Origin: Pelodera strongyloides
Lineage: Eukaryota > Nematoda > Chromadorea > Rhabditida > Rhabditidae
Direction of reading: 5' to 3'
Length of the DNA stretch: 64,000 nt
NCBI GenBank assembly: GCA_036852015.1
Contig: JAANDG010000376.1
Coordinates: 1-64,000, forward strand
In this document: positions 31,769 to 44,273 of the stretch, in pieces
Layout of the letters: each line of letters starts with the position of its first letter
Position numbering within the stretch: the first letter of the stretch is position 1
Notes under the pieces: model-generated
Databases searched by the model: none
What the model saw: only the letters and a program-made list of their open reading frames with translations
What the model was told of the DNA's origin: nothing
Program-made: the position numbers and the translations under genes

Positions 31769-33270
31769 AACAAACTTGCCTTTATATCGTTTTGGTACCT
31801 AAATGAATAACTAACAACACTTAGAGTACCTCCCTCCATCTGTTATCTGGTCTAGAATCTCATCTATACTGATTTATACTCCTAATTAAGAGTAATTATT
31901 TGTAACTTATCTCTTTTTTTTGTCAAATTTTATTTAGCTTTTTATATTTTATTCCATCGCTTTTGTATTTTTATTTATTTAGTTTTTTTTTTTAGATATT
32001 TCTTTTAATACTTGACAAAGTGTGGTAGTGCCTTACATTTTGCGCCTGATTTTTTTTATTGTAATTTGTTTCACCAACGCGAATTTCAACAAAATACGAG
32101 TTTATTTGGGGTTTCAACGAAAGTTTGTAAGTTTGATTGTTATCACAACATCAGCATATTATAACCTCTAGGTTGCATACAGTATACTGTAATGTATTTA
32201 TGACTATTTGTATATGTATATGAAGTAAACAATTACCCTGGCAATGATACTTCTTTCAAACCCATCTAAATATATCTACTTCTAATAATTTTTTAATATA
32301 GTCTATTAGAAATGACCACTGAGCACCCATACTAAGCCCCGCCCTACGCCCTGTGTCCCCGCCTCTTTCTAACCAGCTACCCGCCCCCTTGAAAGCCTAT
32401 CTCTGGCTATTGCTGTGGACATCCGAAACCATCCATAGTACAAGACAAATGTACTTCATCTTATTGTTTATTACGGTAGGTTTGAGTCTTTATACCAATT
32501 AGCATAAATTTTCAGTGTTAGAGATCTAATTAGCATTGGCTCCAATCGACAATGGTGACAATTAGACTTGATGTGTAAAACTCAGGGAAGGTTTTCGTAG
32601 TCTAAGCCTAAGCAAGATCTTATGTAATTTATATAATTATCAACTAATTGCAACATAATTCAGCTTGCTTGTGCGCGGGAATTCCGCTACACTGTGCACA
32701 ACGTTGATGGTGGGTGGATGTTTTTTTTATTTCTTATTACGCTGTAAAAGTCTCAAAGATGACGCGTTATGTTTAGTTCCAGCAATCTGTACTGTGTGAT
32801 TTTTCTATAGGTTTCAAACTATATAACACTCGATACAGTATGATTTATTTTGGCTCATACTCCCTTTTTAATCTGCATCTCTAATTTTCTGTCGTTTCCT
32901 GCGTTTATAATAACGGTTTATTGGTTAACAATCAATACAAAAAAAAGAACGTCAACCAAAGGGAACCCTAAGACCCCGCGCTTCACAACGCGAAAGTACT
33001 TACTAGGGACCAAATATATAGCTGTGTGTTCTGAACTGGCATATAATTTACAAACAAACAAACATGCATATTAATTTACAAACAAATTACACAAGGAAAA
33101 ACATAAACTTAAGACATAAGACAAAACACATTAAGACAAACTACAAACATGATAAAACTAAGGCGCGAAAACATAAGAACATAAACATATAACCTACATG
33201 ACAAACTAACTCAAGATGACAACAAAACGAGACACAACATAAAAAAACATACAACTCTCGATTGAAAACT

Positions 33271-33905
33271 CTAATTAAAGAATGTTGGTTGTGGATTTAC
33301 ATACAATTCCTTATAATCTTCTATTACTTGTATTATTTGCTCTAAGTTTTGACATGAATTGACTCCTGGGGGGAGCTTATTGACATAATCGAATATTCTA
33401 GCAAAGAACCAATGCTTGTCACGAAATTTCATACGCGTTTTACGAATGACATATCTGTGCGGTCTACAAGGCATACGGGAGACTTGCGACTTCAATGTTA
33501 AAAATTTCGAGTAATTGAAGGCGAACTGATGTGTTACAATTTTAAAGAATGTAATGAGATCAGTGCGCCTCCTTCTAACAAAAAGAGGGTCCAATTTCAT
33601 AACTGAAAGCCTGCAACGATACGAACCACCAATGTTATTACGAGAGCATATAATTTTTGAAAATTGTCGTTGCGGTCTTTCTAATTGTTTGCATAGTTGA
33701 GAAGAGTAATTGGGCGAGATTATTTCTGACCCGTATTCAAGAATAGGGCGAACGTATGTAGTGAAGAGTCTTGAATACGTATCAATGGTAGCATGCGGAA
33801 AAACTGACAATAATTGCTTACATCTTCTAATGGCTAATGCTGATTTAACATTGATATGAGTATCGAAAACAAGGTTTATGCTCTCTATTCCTAATTTATT
33901 CCGAG
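33271..33905 (-). pseudogene. 5'-truncated non-LTR retrotransposon, C-terminal RT fragment
   Basis: About 210 codons open to a stop at 33271. The start has INLVFDTHINVKSALAIRRC, then TTYVRPILEYGSEIISP and LCKQLERPQRQFSKII, the thumb-region signature after the RT domain of CR1/RTE-like LINEs. It differs from the 22-26 kb element. Upstream of 33905 the similarity stops, as expected from incomplete reverse transcription. The A/C-rich + strand at 33050-33270 may be its 3' tail region. Confidence 0.8.
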
Positions 33906-34408
33906 TTTTTTTATTTATTCCGTTTTTTTGTGCATAGTTGAGTTACGTTCTTCAGCTTTTTAAACCTGCCATAAGTACCTTTCGAGAGCTCTTTACAAAA
34001 GAACTTTAAACGCGTTTTTGTCACCCAAAATTGTTAGAGAATCTAGCAGAAAGCAATAGTAGTAAATGATAATTCTTACTCCAAGCGAAAACTTTCAAAA
34101 GCTCCGTAACATCACTTTCTCATCAACATACAGACAAACTATTCTCTCTATTTGGAAGAAATTTACTCAAATTTCTCCCTATTCATAAATTTAAAAGAGT
34201 GTACAGTAAATTTGCATATAAAAAGGCGCGTTTATCGGTTTTATAACTTCTTTCAAATTTAGATATCATAGGTACTCTCTCACGATTTGCATTCTTACGG
34301 CAACAATGAAAATTGTGTAGTTAAAAAGGGTTACCGGTCCTTTTTACAAGGCAAATTCCCACACGAAAGGCAGTAAAGTTATGGATTATAATACGTTCCT
34401 TATTGTTA

Positions 34409-34552
34409 ACCTTGGTCCGTTTTTGAAACGTCAATTGAATAACTGCATTCCTATGTATTATATGCAAATGAGTAGAACAAGAAATCGACCCCTATTCGAC
34501 CCTACATCGCGAACTTAGCATACATTTCAAAAACAGGATGTTATAGCACTTT
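34409..34552. repeat. Degenerate family 1 element
   Basis: GTCCGTTTTTGAAACG, the TATGCAAATGAG core and CATTTCAAAAACAGG in family order and orientation, with terminal blocks eroded. Confidence 0.55.
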
Positions 34553-35193
34553 ATGATGATACCATACGGTTATCCTACTATGATTAAATTAGTTGTACAC
34601 CTCAAAATGTTAACCACCCCAAAGTGCCTAGCGTTTATGTTTTATTCAAATTTATCGATTAGTATCCTAACTCAAAGCAAACGTTAGCTATTAGCTACCC
34701 CACGGGCTACGGGTAAGTTTGCATAACGCTTGCTTCACATAGCGCCCTGGTACCGCGGTGCCATTATTTGTCTGACCTGGGTCATCATCGTTAAACATTG
34801 GGGGGGAGAAGGCTAACTAGGGAGAGATCCCCCCGGGATACATATGTATGTACTAGGTTCTGTTAGTTCTGCATATATGTATGTATGCTTACTTAGTGCA
34901 CATCGCGTGGGCTTCCACGGAATAGAATGCACCGGCAAGGTAATACTGTACATACAAGGGAATTTGATCGGATACCACCACTAATAGACAGGGTACGGTT
35001 GGGTTGGACTTAGTTACTGTAGTGAGGTGAGAATAGTACCTGTGGGAACTATATGTAAAAAAGTAGAATAGCTTCTGACCTTGTGAGCATACTATATCCG
35101 ACGTCGTTGATTTTTTTTGTCCCCGAATTGTGTTCCATATTAGATGTACTATCGGAAGCGAAAATAAAAAGGGACGATTTGACCCAATCCCTT

Positions 35194-35372
35194 TAAAGCG
35201 AAATCCCGGCCGGTTTTTGAAACATGTCAAGTACATATGCATTCTTCTGCAGCCTGTGCAAATGAACATAAATTAGAATAAAAAATCGAGCTAAATTCGC
35301 GCAAGTTAGCACAGATATGTAAGAATTGTTGTCCACGATGCGTTTCAAAAAGCGGCCGCTATTTCGCTTTAA
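35194..35372. repeat. TTAA palindromic element, family 1 (copy g)
   Basis: TTAA both sides, with AGCGAAATCCCGGCCGG and the inverse GCGGCCGCTATTTCGCT. Confidence 0.9.
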
Positions 35373-36507
35373 AGCCCTTGGGTTGGATTTAGCATTCCAT
35401 TACTTAGCAGTTCGGTCATATCGCTAGGTCGTTATCTAGTATATATTTTGTTCTACAAGGTCACTTCTCGGCTGGTACCAACTGCTAACCTTCTAGTAAC
35501 ACCTCCTTCTTATACACCTATGCACTATGCACTGATCGTGCGCATTATTCGCTCAATTGGTGCGCGAGAATGGTGCGCGAAATGGTACAAAATGAGGGCG
35601 CACTCACCAATTAGTGAGGTGGACGAAGGTCGACCATGTACAATAGAGTGACAACAAACTTGTGCCACACTTTGCAAATAAATGGTGCATTTGTTTTAGA
35701 TCGAAATTGGTGGCAAAATGGTGCTAATTATTGGGAATATTTTGGGAACACCTTTTTAAGTTTCAACTAAGGGTTTGCACTCCAAAATTGGTCAAATAAC
35801 AAGGAGATAGCATAGCGTGTGGTTTTGAGAAGCTGCATTACCATGTATTACGTGCAATTAAGTCCCATTATGTGCCCTTCATATGTTTTACAAATCGCGT
35901 GCCATGACACTTTAAATATTGTCAATAATGAATAAACGGAGGTATATCATTTCCCAATCTCAGTTTGCCGCTGTACTATTTTCCGCTCTTTATCTGGCAA
36001 TGACATCCATTCTACTTTAGGCGTTGCTATTTAAAATGGCCTGGGTCCCCAACTAGGTCCCATAGTGGGACACATTTGTGATGTATGGCTACCCGCTCTT
36101 TTTCTTTTCTCATCTATCTTTCCTCATCAATCCTCTCTAGCTCTATATCTCTCGCTCTCTCTGTCTCTCCCTCTGCCCCTAATACCCTCCAATCTCTCAC
36201 TTTTGCCCTATCAATTCTCACTTAGAGGGTTAAAACCGATGCGCAAAGGCTTGAAAGCTCTCTTTTGGATTTAACCAAAATAAGGGAAATATATAAACAC
36301 ACTATTAGTTACTTGGGTATAGCACCGAAGAAACATGAGGTTTATATTATCGTCGACGCTAAACGTGCGTCTTTTTGTTAACTGTGAAAGTTCTTGCTGA
36401 TTAGTTTCTTTCATTGCATTACTTACGTATTTTCTACGATACAATCGTTGAGATACATTAGTTATTCTTATAACATAGAACTTGTTCCTATACTAAATTC
36501 ACTACAG

Positions 36508-39500
36508 TACCGTCCTTCCTACTTGTTACTTCTGTACCCATACGCAAACTTTGATTATCATTCAAACGTTCAGATACGTAAACTCAAAGGTTAATTAGCA
36601 TACTATAGTCAATCATCCACTTATAATTGATAATTAATAATCCTTTAATTGCTTAATTGTTTCAGATGCTGCACTTCGAGAGTGTGTAGAGAAAGCAGTG
36701 GATACGATAAACCGAGAGACATGTGTATATTTTGATGAGGCAACCGACAGCGAGGGAACTATCACGTTCCTACAATCAGGGTTAGTTGTTATATGCAAAT
36801 TCTGAACTATTGAATGAAATAACTCTTTATTCCCATCTCTCCTTCCTCCCGCGCTCTCTCTGTATCTCTCTCTGTCTCTCTGTCTGTCTGTATGTCTCTC
36901 TCTCTCTCTCTCTCTTCCTCCTTCAATATGAATTTCATCCTTCGTTTTTCATTAATCAAAAGGCGTGGATATAGGAATGTGTGTGTGTGTGTGTCATTCA
37001 ATGAATATTAGATATATCTCCACGTTTCAGCGTCGTGCCCCAGAATATTATAAACCACTAGAAACCAAATAATATGTTGAAGTGCGAAATCTAAATTTAT
37101 CTTTTGTACTTCAACTTTCCTTATAGGGACAATATAGTTTCGTAAGCGTGTGGAAAGGGTTATTTTTGGGCAGGATAACATCCTGGCCCTTTGAGGCCTT
37201 TTTTAGATTTAGGCTATATTTCTTCTTTTCTCTAGGCCTTCTAGTCCTTTTTTGCCTTTTTCTATAAAACAACAACATGACCGTAATCGTATCGAATGGT
37301 AGAGATTATAGACATTAGGCCGTTGTCCCTGCCTAATCTGCATACATTATTCCACTGAGGAATTAGACTATTAGACGAGACCCCAAATCATCATTAGCGT
37401 GGGGATGAGCCACACATCTGGCATAGAAAAACATTGACGTATCTCAGGTGATACACGAAAAAGGAGATGGGGTGGCATAATGGTTAGGTTCTAGGATTTG
37501 GGTGGCATGACCGGGGTTCGAGCCTAGGGGGTTTTCTCTTATCGAGTAAACACTTCTCCAGAATAAATACGATAAATACTTGATGAAACATTTGAAACCA
37601 TATCTTTATCTAAGACAAACTAGCAGAATTACTCTACGTGGTTACAAGCCACGAAATGGAACCCATTTCAATTATTCTGTCATTACATTCTACTAAAGTT
37701 CCTATTGTTCCTTTGATTGACTGGGTAATGGCCCTACTGAACACATACTAAACATATCCCCCACCCCGAGCACCGTGCTAAATAGGTCCTTGCAAAGTCC
37801 TGACTAATATAGCACGGTGCATTCCAGAACTAGTACAAGAGAAGGACCAATCTAGCACGGGGTAATTTCATTTCAACTCCCGGTTCCTCTTCAATGCACA
37901 ACGAGAAAATGAGAACAACTACTCATCCCCTTGGAAGGACATATTCTATATCCTTAGGACCAAGGCTTAGGACCCAAAGTGGAAATTTGGGACCCACAAA
38001 GTTTTTGGGACATAGAAAATACAGCGGTAACTTATATTTTTCAGACATTGCTCCTGGCAAGCTTCCAACAAAACCGTGCATCTCAACGCAAATTGTATCA
38101 ACGTAAGTTTCCTTTTCGATAATTTTTAAAGGGATAGTAAAACCCGTGATAAGACTAAACTTCCCTTGAATATATTGTAAGGATATTTGTCCCCTAGCAA
38201 TTGATGTTGTAATTACCCGAAGCCGTAAACAGCGGAACTGACTTGAAGTTGAATTGCTGCCACTGGTAGACACATATGCCATGCCGGTAGTACACCATAG
38301 GTGATACATCATATTATGATGGATAGCTACGGCAAATTACCCCCGGTTAGGTAGAAGCGGCGGGAGGAAGAAATGTTTAAACTTCAGTGGTTAGGGCTTA
38401 TCGTTTGGTTTATTTGTGGTGGGAAGGAGAAACATAAAACATTTAAACTTCAACGATAAACAGAGTTTTCTTTCATTTTGTCGGGGTCGGAACCGAACTT
38501 TGGTTGTGTGGTTCACGAGAAAGGGCTTTACCCATAGTGTAACCAAGCAGTTAGGTGCGTTTTTCAAGGTTATTATTATGCTCATTTTCAGGACGATGTT
38601 TGCTATGAAGTTCTTGGACGAGCTGTGGATGTGGAGCAACCAAGACGCCATATCTCCACACATTTGAATCTCAAATTCAATTGCACTGGTATTTTAATTT
38701 ACTTTTCATACGAGCGTAACGCATACGACACAACCAAATAAACAAACTGTTTATCCTATGTAGAAAAAAATATTGGTTTCATACAAGAAAACATGTTTCT
38801 ACTATACGTTGGCAGTCATAAAATTCTAAAACTCCATCAAAAACTGGATTCTGACAGCTTTTTAAATCTTTTGACACCCGCTCCCTTTGGCAGCCCATGA
38901 TTTGCGTGCTAACATCTTTTGCACTTAACCGCACATTGCGTGCATGTTGCGCGCACGCGTGCATAATCTAAACTGACTACCGGGTACCATAAAAAATTTC
39001 AAAGGAAGGTTGCCGCGTGCTCGGACAAAATCCTAACCAAACAACGGGGGTTCGGATCCCACCTGGGTGTTGGGGTATCATTTATCTAGTAACCAACTGG
39101 CCTTGTATGCCTTAGTATCTGGTTACTACTAGAACATGCTCTGAAAATTGACAGATGGCATGTTTTGTGGGTTTAGGGGGAGAAAAGTATGGCGTTTACT
39201 GTCTGTGAGCCGGGCCAATGATTCGATTATGGCAGATGGCCCGAATTTGCACAGTGCTATTCTTGAGAGTCACGTCCTTAACCGACAAGGACCTGTGCTC
39301 TCGGTTTGGATAAGCGGTTTAGGGCAAAAGCTGGGCCCGAATTCAAATCCTTATTTCAAATCTTGGCGTGTATTCAAAAATATATAAATGCCGTCATTGT
39401 TCGGGATTTACACATAGTATGTAGCATGACTAAGAAAGAAGCTCTATGAATCATAGTTTACGTAACCTTGGTTTATCTTCATCTTCCTATCCCCACTTTA

Positions 39501-39921
39501 ATCCCTTTGTCATGAATCCTCCCTTCCCAGTGTCATCCGTAGAGTCTCAAGGCTTATCCAGCTTCCCTATTCACCCATTCTTCTAGTCGCTCGGGGTGTT
39601 CGCCGCTTTGAATAGCACCCGGTAGCGGGTAGACGCTCCCGCACGGGCTTCTTGTCTTTTGAATGCCCAACTCGTGGTCCCAGTCTTGTTTTTGGTCGGG
39701 TAGGGGTGCCCAACCATGGCCCGTCGGTAAGGCGATAGGGGGCAGCTGTGTTTGCGGTCTGGATTCTAATGTTTGTTGGGTTGTGTGTACGGTAGATGAA
39801 GAGAGGTATAGAAGACAGGGGCACAGGTCAAGTGGAGACTCTGCTTAGAAGGAGGGACACTTTGACTTCTAGACCCTTTTTGTGGTAAGAAGGCTACCGA
39901 CTCACCTGAAGTGGAGGCCCA

Positions 39922-39990
<69 letters not shown>

Positions 39991-42900
39991 CTTTGCCATC
40001 TATTGCATGGCACCATACGGCAATGCTGAAATGTTTACCACTAATGTGAGACAAGGTGGCTATGAAGGGAGGCTAAGGAACTTATTAAATGTAGTAAAAA
40101 GTGTTGGGGTACGAAAATCTATCTGCATTTCAGGGTAAAGCACACAATTTCGCCGTCTGAACCCGTCTGTTAGCTGAACCTACTGTAGTTAAATTAGTTA
40201 ACAGGAAGACATCACTTACTTTTAACTATTATTACTTATTTTCCAGAAAAATGCACCAAGCAATGTGACAATGGTGGTGTTGTGAATGAAGATCTCTGTA
40301 ATTGCGAGTGCCAATACGGATTCACCGGAGACAGGTATGAAGCTGCAATATTCATTTAAAGCGAAATGCCGGCCGGTTTTTGAAACACATCGAGCACATC
40401 AGCATTCTTATGCAGCAAATGAACATAAATTAGAATAAAAAATCGAGCTAAATTCGAGTAACTTTGCATAAATACGGAAGAATTCCGTGGCCCGCGTTAC
40501 GTTTCAAAAACCTGCCGGTATTTCGCTTTAAAAAAATTTACATTTCGACTTTCGCGTCTCTTTTCGACTTTCATTTCTATTTTCTATTTCCAATTTCCAG
40601 ATGCGAATTGCTGGCCAAAGAACACTCATTCACCGATTCATCCTGTGGTGTTATCAACGCTGAAGAACAAGGACATTTCGCTTTGAGGTACCGTACTCTG
40701 GAATTAGCATTCTGTGATTTAGAAAGCACGGATTTTTCAGAGATTATGTATTTTATTCAACTCGCATCTTTTAGTGGCGCAATGCGTTTAATTTTGAGAT
40801 TATATAGTTTACTTATAGTTGTAATAATTTGTTTCTTATTCTAAAATGCACTCTTTCAGCACATTCCCCGCACCTCGGCCGAAACAGACTTTCTGCCAGT
40901 GGTTGATCAAGGTACGGTATTCGTTTATATTTCTAGATCTTTTACCTATTTCCTTTTTCTACCTGATCATCTATGCGTCTCTCTTTCCCTCTCATTCTTC
41001 GCTCTATATTCTCTTTTTCTCTTTTTCTATGTTTCCATGATTACTCTCGTTCTCTGCCTACCTTATGTTTTCTCAGCTTTCTCTCCTTTTCTCTCTTTCT
41101 TTAGAAATTATTAAAATCAGTGCAACACAAGTTTTATTGATACAGCTCAGGCTCAAAAAGGGCATACATATTTCCATGTGTTGCACATTCAGGAAACGGG
41201 CTCAAAAAGGGCAAAGGGCATAACCAGAATAGTATGACCAGGAACTTTCTTTTATTTCATAACTCTAACTTTTCCCCATTTCAGAGTGCCGATCCGTGGT
41301 CTATTATTGAATTGGAATTCGACGAATTTGACTTTGACAATGAGGATTTGCCCCCCGGACAGCACTGCAACGATATTTTCAATGTTTTCGGAGCCGAGAA
41401 TCGACATCTCAAGTGAGTTTAAGTAGGACTTACGCTTTGCTATAAGTGAGCTGGCGTAAGTCAACGTAACTTGCGCTGCTGGCAGTTATCTACATATACA
41501 AGGCTTGTACTCAAGGTTATAGTTATTGAGGCCTCCGGTGAAGGTATTTATTGATTTTCTTCGCGGTTGTCATCGCTAATAAACATAATTTCCTAATTAT
41601 GTCCATATATAATAACTCGGAAGATTTTCCAAGCCTCTGGGTCGCCCGGGCGCCCGCTCCCATTCCCCAACTTGTCCCACAAACCGCTCTCTCCCCAGCG
41701 CAGTGTTCGCTCCTAATTGAGTCGCTGTGATGAGTCAGTCACTGCTTGCGGTATCACGTTTCATTGTCTCTGGTTCCCCAACGAAGACAGTGCCTTAGAT
41801 GTGTGTAATTGCTGAGCGTGCACGAACACGCGCCCGCTAATTGGCCGTTTCGAGCAATTAGTGGATCGCTGAACGGACAGGGAAGCGGGCCGGGGGAAGC
41901 GACAGATTGTGAGCTGTAAGGGGATGAACACATAACATCCGGTCGGTTAGAGTGCATGCAACGTGCATGCACCGGACGGGAAATTATTGACAGACGGGAA
42001 GAGGGTTGGGAGAAGGGATTGGGTAACCGGACGGGATCAAGTTCGCAAAATTTGAATATGGGGCATACTGTGTTACTTATGGTTAATTGTGAACGTAGGT
42101 AGACTGAATCTCTAGGAATAGCGTCACTGTGGCACATCGGTATTAAGACATAGCTATTAAAATGTACTTATTGATTTTTATGTAATAAGATAAATGTATT
42201 TATTGATTTCTTCCTTTCAGCATGCCTTGCGATGAGGGAAAACCGGAGAAAATTCGTTCAAAGCACAATTGGATTCTTGTTGAACTCCGATCGAATCCCT
42301 ACGCTGAAACCTCACATAAGGGACCATCAATCAGATACACAACAGTGAGGAAACCAGCCAGTAAGTTACAATTTAAACCTCCATTACACTAAACTTGCTT
42401 TGCCAAGCCTTGATTGCCATACACACACCAACGTCTTAGTTCTTATCCTACTCACCTTGTGTAAACGCATACTGTACCTGCGATTACACTACCTGAGGCC
42501 GTATTCACCAACACACAGGGAGCCTCCCTAGGCTCACGAGCGAAATGAATTTCTTCTGCTCTCGCACTCTCTAAGCACTCCTTAGCTCCCTGAGGAGGAA
42601 AGGGAGGGCTCCATGCGTGTTGTTGAATATACGGCCTCTGATTCACAACCTTCATCAGCGTTCTATGGACCCCAGACTCCGTATTTTGCTCCCTTGGTTG
42701 GATGTCCCCGTTGATAAAAAAATGGCATAAACTTGAGTAATTGGTGTTCATAATGCTTTGACTCTTAGTCCGTGGGGAATATATTTTTAAAAATAAGTCT
42801 AAAATATCTTTGCGTTCGCAGATAAACAAATTCAACTTCGGTTTTCTTTTGGGAAAATATGTTATCTTGATCATTCGTCTCCGGTTCTATATTTTACTCC

Positions 42901-44273
42901 CAGCACCCTGACGACAAAGTGAAATGAACTAAGAAGTAAATCTAGTTGAAAAGACTAATTTAAAACTAAAACACCACAGTGTGGCACAGTGAGCCACAAG
43001 CACAAGTGCGCCAACTAGAGTTTTGTGTCTTTCGCGCATTCCCGGCTCACCTTCGGCGCTGCGACAACGCGAGATTTCCTATTGTCTTTAGCGTCCGAGC
43101 TGGCCCGATTTCATGTCCTGCGCTAAGTTCTGTTTTCCCTCCAAGAGGTACATCGCAAGGCAAACGCATCCAAACTAGGATTCTCAGTGTTAGATAACTA
43201 GGATTTTTATCGGCGCCGTCCGAACTCGCCCCCTCTTCCGTAGCGTTCGGTGCAATCAAGGGTTTTCCCCTCTTGGCGAATCATCCACGGCAATTAGATT
43301 AGCATACAATTGCAGACACAATGACCACCTCCGAATGGGGGAAAGCAAATTAGAGATCCAACTAAACCCTTGTTATTTAATTGTGCGATGGACTCTGGAG
43401 TTGCACAATATTTAGACAAAGAAGCTTGGGATGAACCTTGTGCTAGAACGAAGTTTGCAAATCGCTGCGCGTCTCTCGCCAGCTACTCTCTCTCTCTCTC
43501 TCTGTCTCGCTATGTCTCTCTCTCTCTCTCTGCTTTGACTTGTTCCAACAATAATTTGTTTCGTTTTCATACATAGAATAGAGAAAATTACCTTTAACCA
43601 TCACCCTTAGCGTTTCCACTTTCTCTCTCTCTGTCTCTCCGTTCCTGTTATAAAAAAAAGATTTAAGGGTAGGGTGACAGAGAGACAGAGAAAGAGAGAC
43701 AACGAGCTCAAAGCCCCAAAGTAAAACGGAGTAGGGCTATATCTTTCCAAAAGCAACGGCTTTCAGGGTCTCTCTAAATTCAATAGAGATAGATGCCCAT
43801 CTTCTCTCTCCTTTCCTCCCTAAATTGAACTAAACAACATTGTGAAACAGCATGAAAAGGATGCCCTCCCCGTTCCCCGAGCACACCCAATATCCCCTAA
43901 CTTGTGTCAGATGATAGGGGATTTGGTTAATATCAAAACCTTTGCGGGATATTTATATTATACTTTAAACGCGTAGATACAGATTGTTAGAGTTTACACC
44001 CGCAGGATTATCGTGAACAAAAGCTCCTTCGTGAACAATAGTACGTGAGTAGGCGTTGCGCAGTTGCCGCGCAAAGGGCTACGTAAGTGGATGGTGCGCA
44101 AAAGGAATGCCAGTTGGCGCACTTGTGGCGCAATTTTGGCACACACTTTATGTATATAACCTTTGCAACTCATTTCAGATTTCAACGTGTTCGCCGAAGG
44201 AATGTCCGGAAACTCTGCGTCTTTGGTCCTATCTATCACCTCGCTTCTCTACACTCTCGTCAATCTCATGTAA
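36508..44273 (+). CDS. Catalytically degenerate astacin with EGF, CUB and probable GPI anchor (5' end not found)
   Basis: Exons: 36508-36589, 36666-36780, 38045-38102, 38592-38688, 39987-40100 (probable), 40247-40334, 40601-40687, 40860-40911, 41285-41412, 42221-42360, 44179-44273. All phases agree, giving 351 residues. The astacin part starts YPYANF, ECVEKAVDTINRETCVYF and HCSWQ...HLNANC. The zinc helix HExxHxxGxxH is replaced by YEVLGRAVDVE (residues 90-100): all three zinc histidines are gone and only the Glu after the first site remains. The Met-turn exon reads CMAPYGNAEMFTTN in place of SxMHYGxxAF. An EGF module (CTKQCDNGG...CECQYGFTGDRC) and a four-Cys CUB (from SSCGVI) follow. The C-terminus SLVLSITSLLYTLVNLM after small residues (GMSGNSAS) looks like a GPI signal. 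A binding or structural pseudoprotease is the likely role. AATAAA at 44359. Confidence 0.8.
36880..36913. repeat. (CT)n-rich tract
   Basis: CTGTCTCTCTGTCTGT and (CT)n in the second intron of the astacin-like gene. Confidence 0.8.
37468..37535 (+). repeat. tRNA-like (SINE-type) sequence
   Basis: TGGCATAATGGTTAGG (A-box-like) and GGTTCGAGCCT (B-box) lie at tRNA spacing without a closed cloverleaf. Intronic in the astacin-like gene. A third B-box-like GGTTCGGATCCC lies at 39048. Confidence 0.4.
39924..39987. repeat. (GA)n microsatellite abutting an exon
   Basis: Over 30 GA units. The last AG (39985-39986) is the proposed acceptor of the Met-turn exon, in place of a normal pyrimidine tract. Confidence 0.85.
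40356..40531. repeat. TTAA palindromic element, family 1 (copy h)
   Basis: Near-consensus copy in the short intron between the EGF exon (ending 40334) and the next (starting 40601). It makes up most of that intron. Confidence 0.9.
42495..42639. repeat. Palindromic element with GGGAGCC inner arms (copy 2)
   Basis: GAGGCCGTATTCACCAACAC at the left and GTTGTTGAATATACGGCCTC at the right. Same family as 8772-8907, in the last astacin-gene intron. Confidence 0.85.
43482..43531. repeat. (CT)n-rich tract
   Basis: CTCTCTCTCTCTCTCTGTCTCGC-like run in the last intron of the astacin-like gene. A purine-rich (GA)-type stretch follows at 43677-43700. Confidence 0.8.

Larger units (their letters stand above)
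27790..33270. other. AT-rich gene-poor stretch
   Basis: No coding gene recognised. Holds the permuted X/Y repeats (28159 and 31123), a 108-bp tandem duplication (29046-29272), two perfect hairpins (CTCTTGCCAGC/GCTGGCAAGAG at 28312-28337, AAGAGCTGG/CCAGCTCTT at 30296-30317) and two family 1 traces. Confidence 0.5.
33906..36500. other. Intergenic before the astacin-like gene
   Basis: Two family 1 elements (one degenerate). Otherwise only short open frames. The 5' exons of the astacin-like gene should lie here but were not identified with confidence; ATG at 36335 opens MRFILSSTLN before a GTGCGT in a compatible phase. Confidence 0.5.

Noticed and set aside
33271..33810. Stand-alone host gene
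   Set aside because: RPILEYGSEIISP and the following basic thumb region are LINE C-terminal hallmarks without RT or endonuclease, so it is a truncated copy.
39530..39860. Additional astacin exon in the 38.7-39.9 kb intron
   Set aside because: No zinc-site, Cys or Met-turn pattern is found there; a real HExxH was looked for and not seen.
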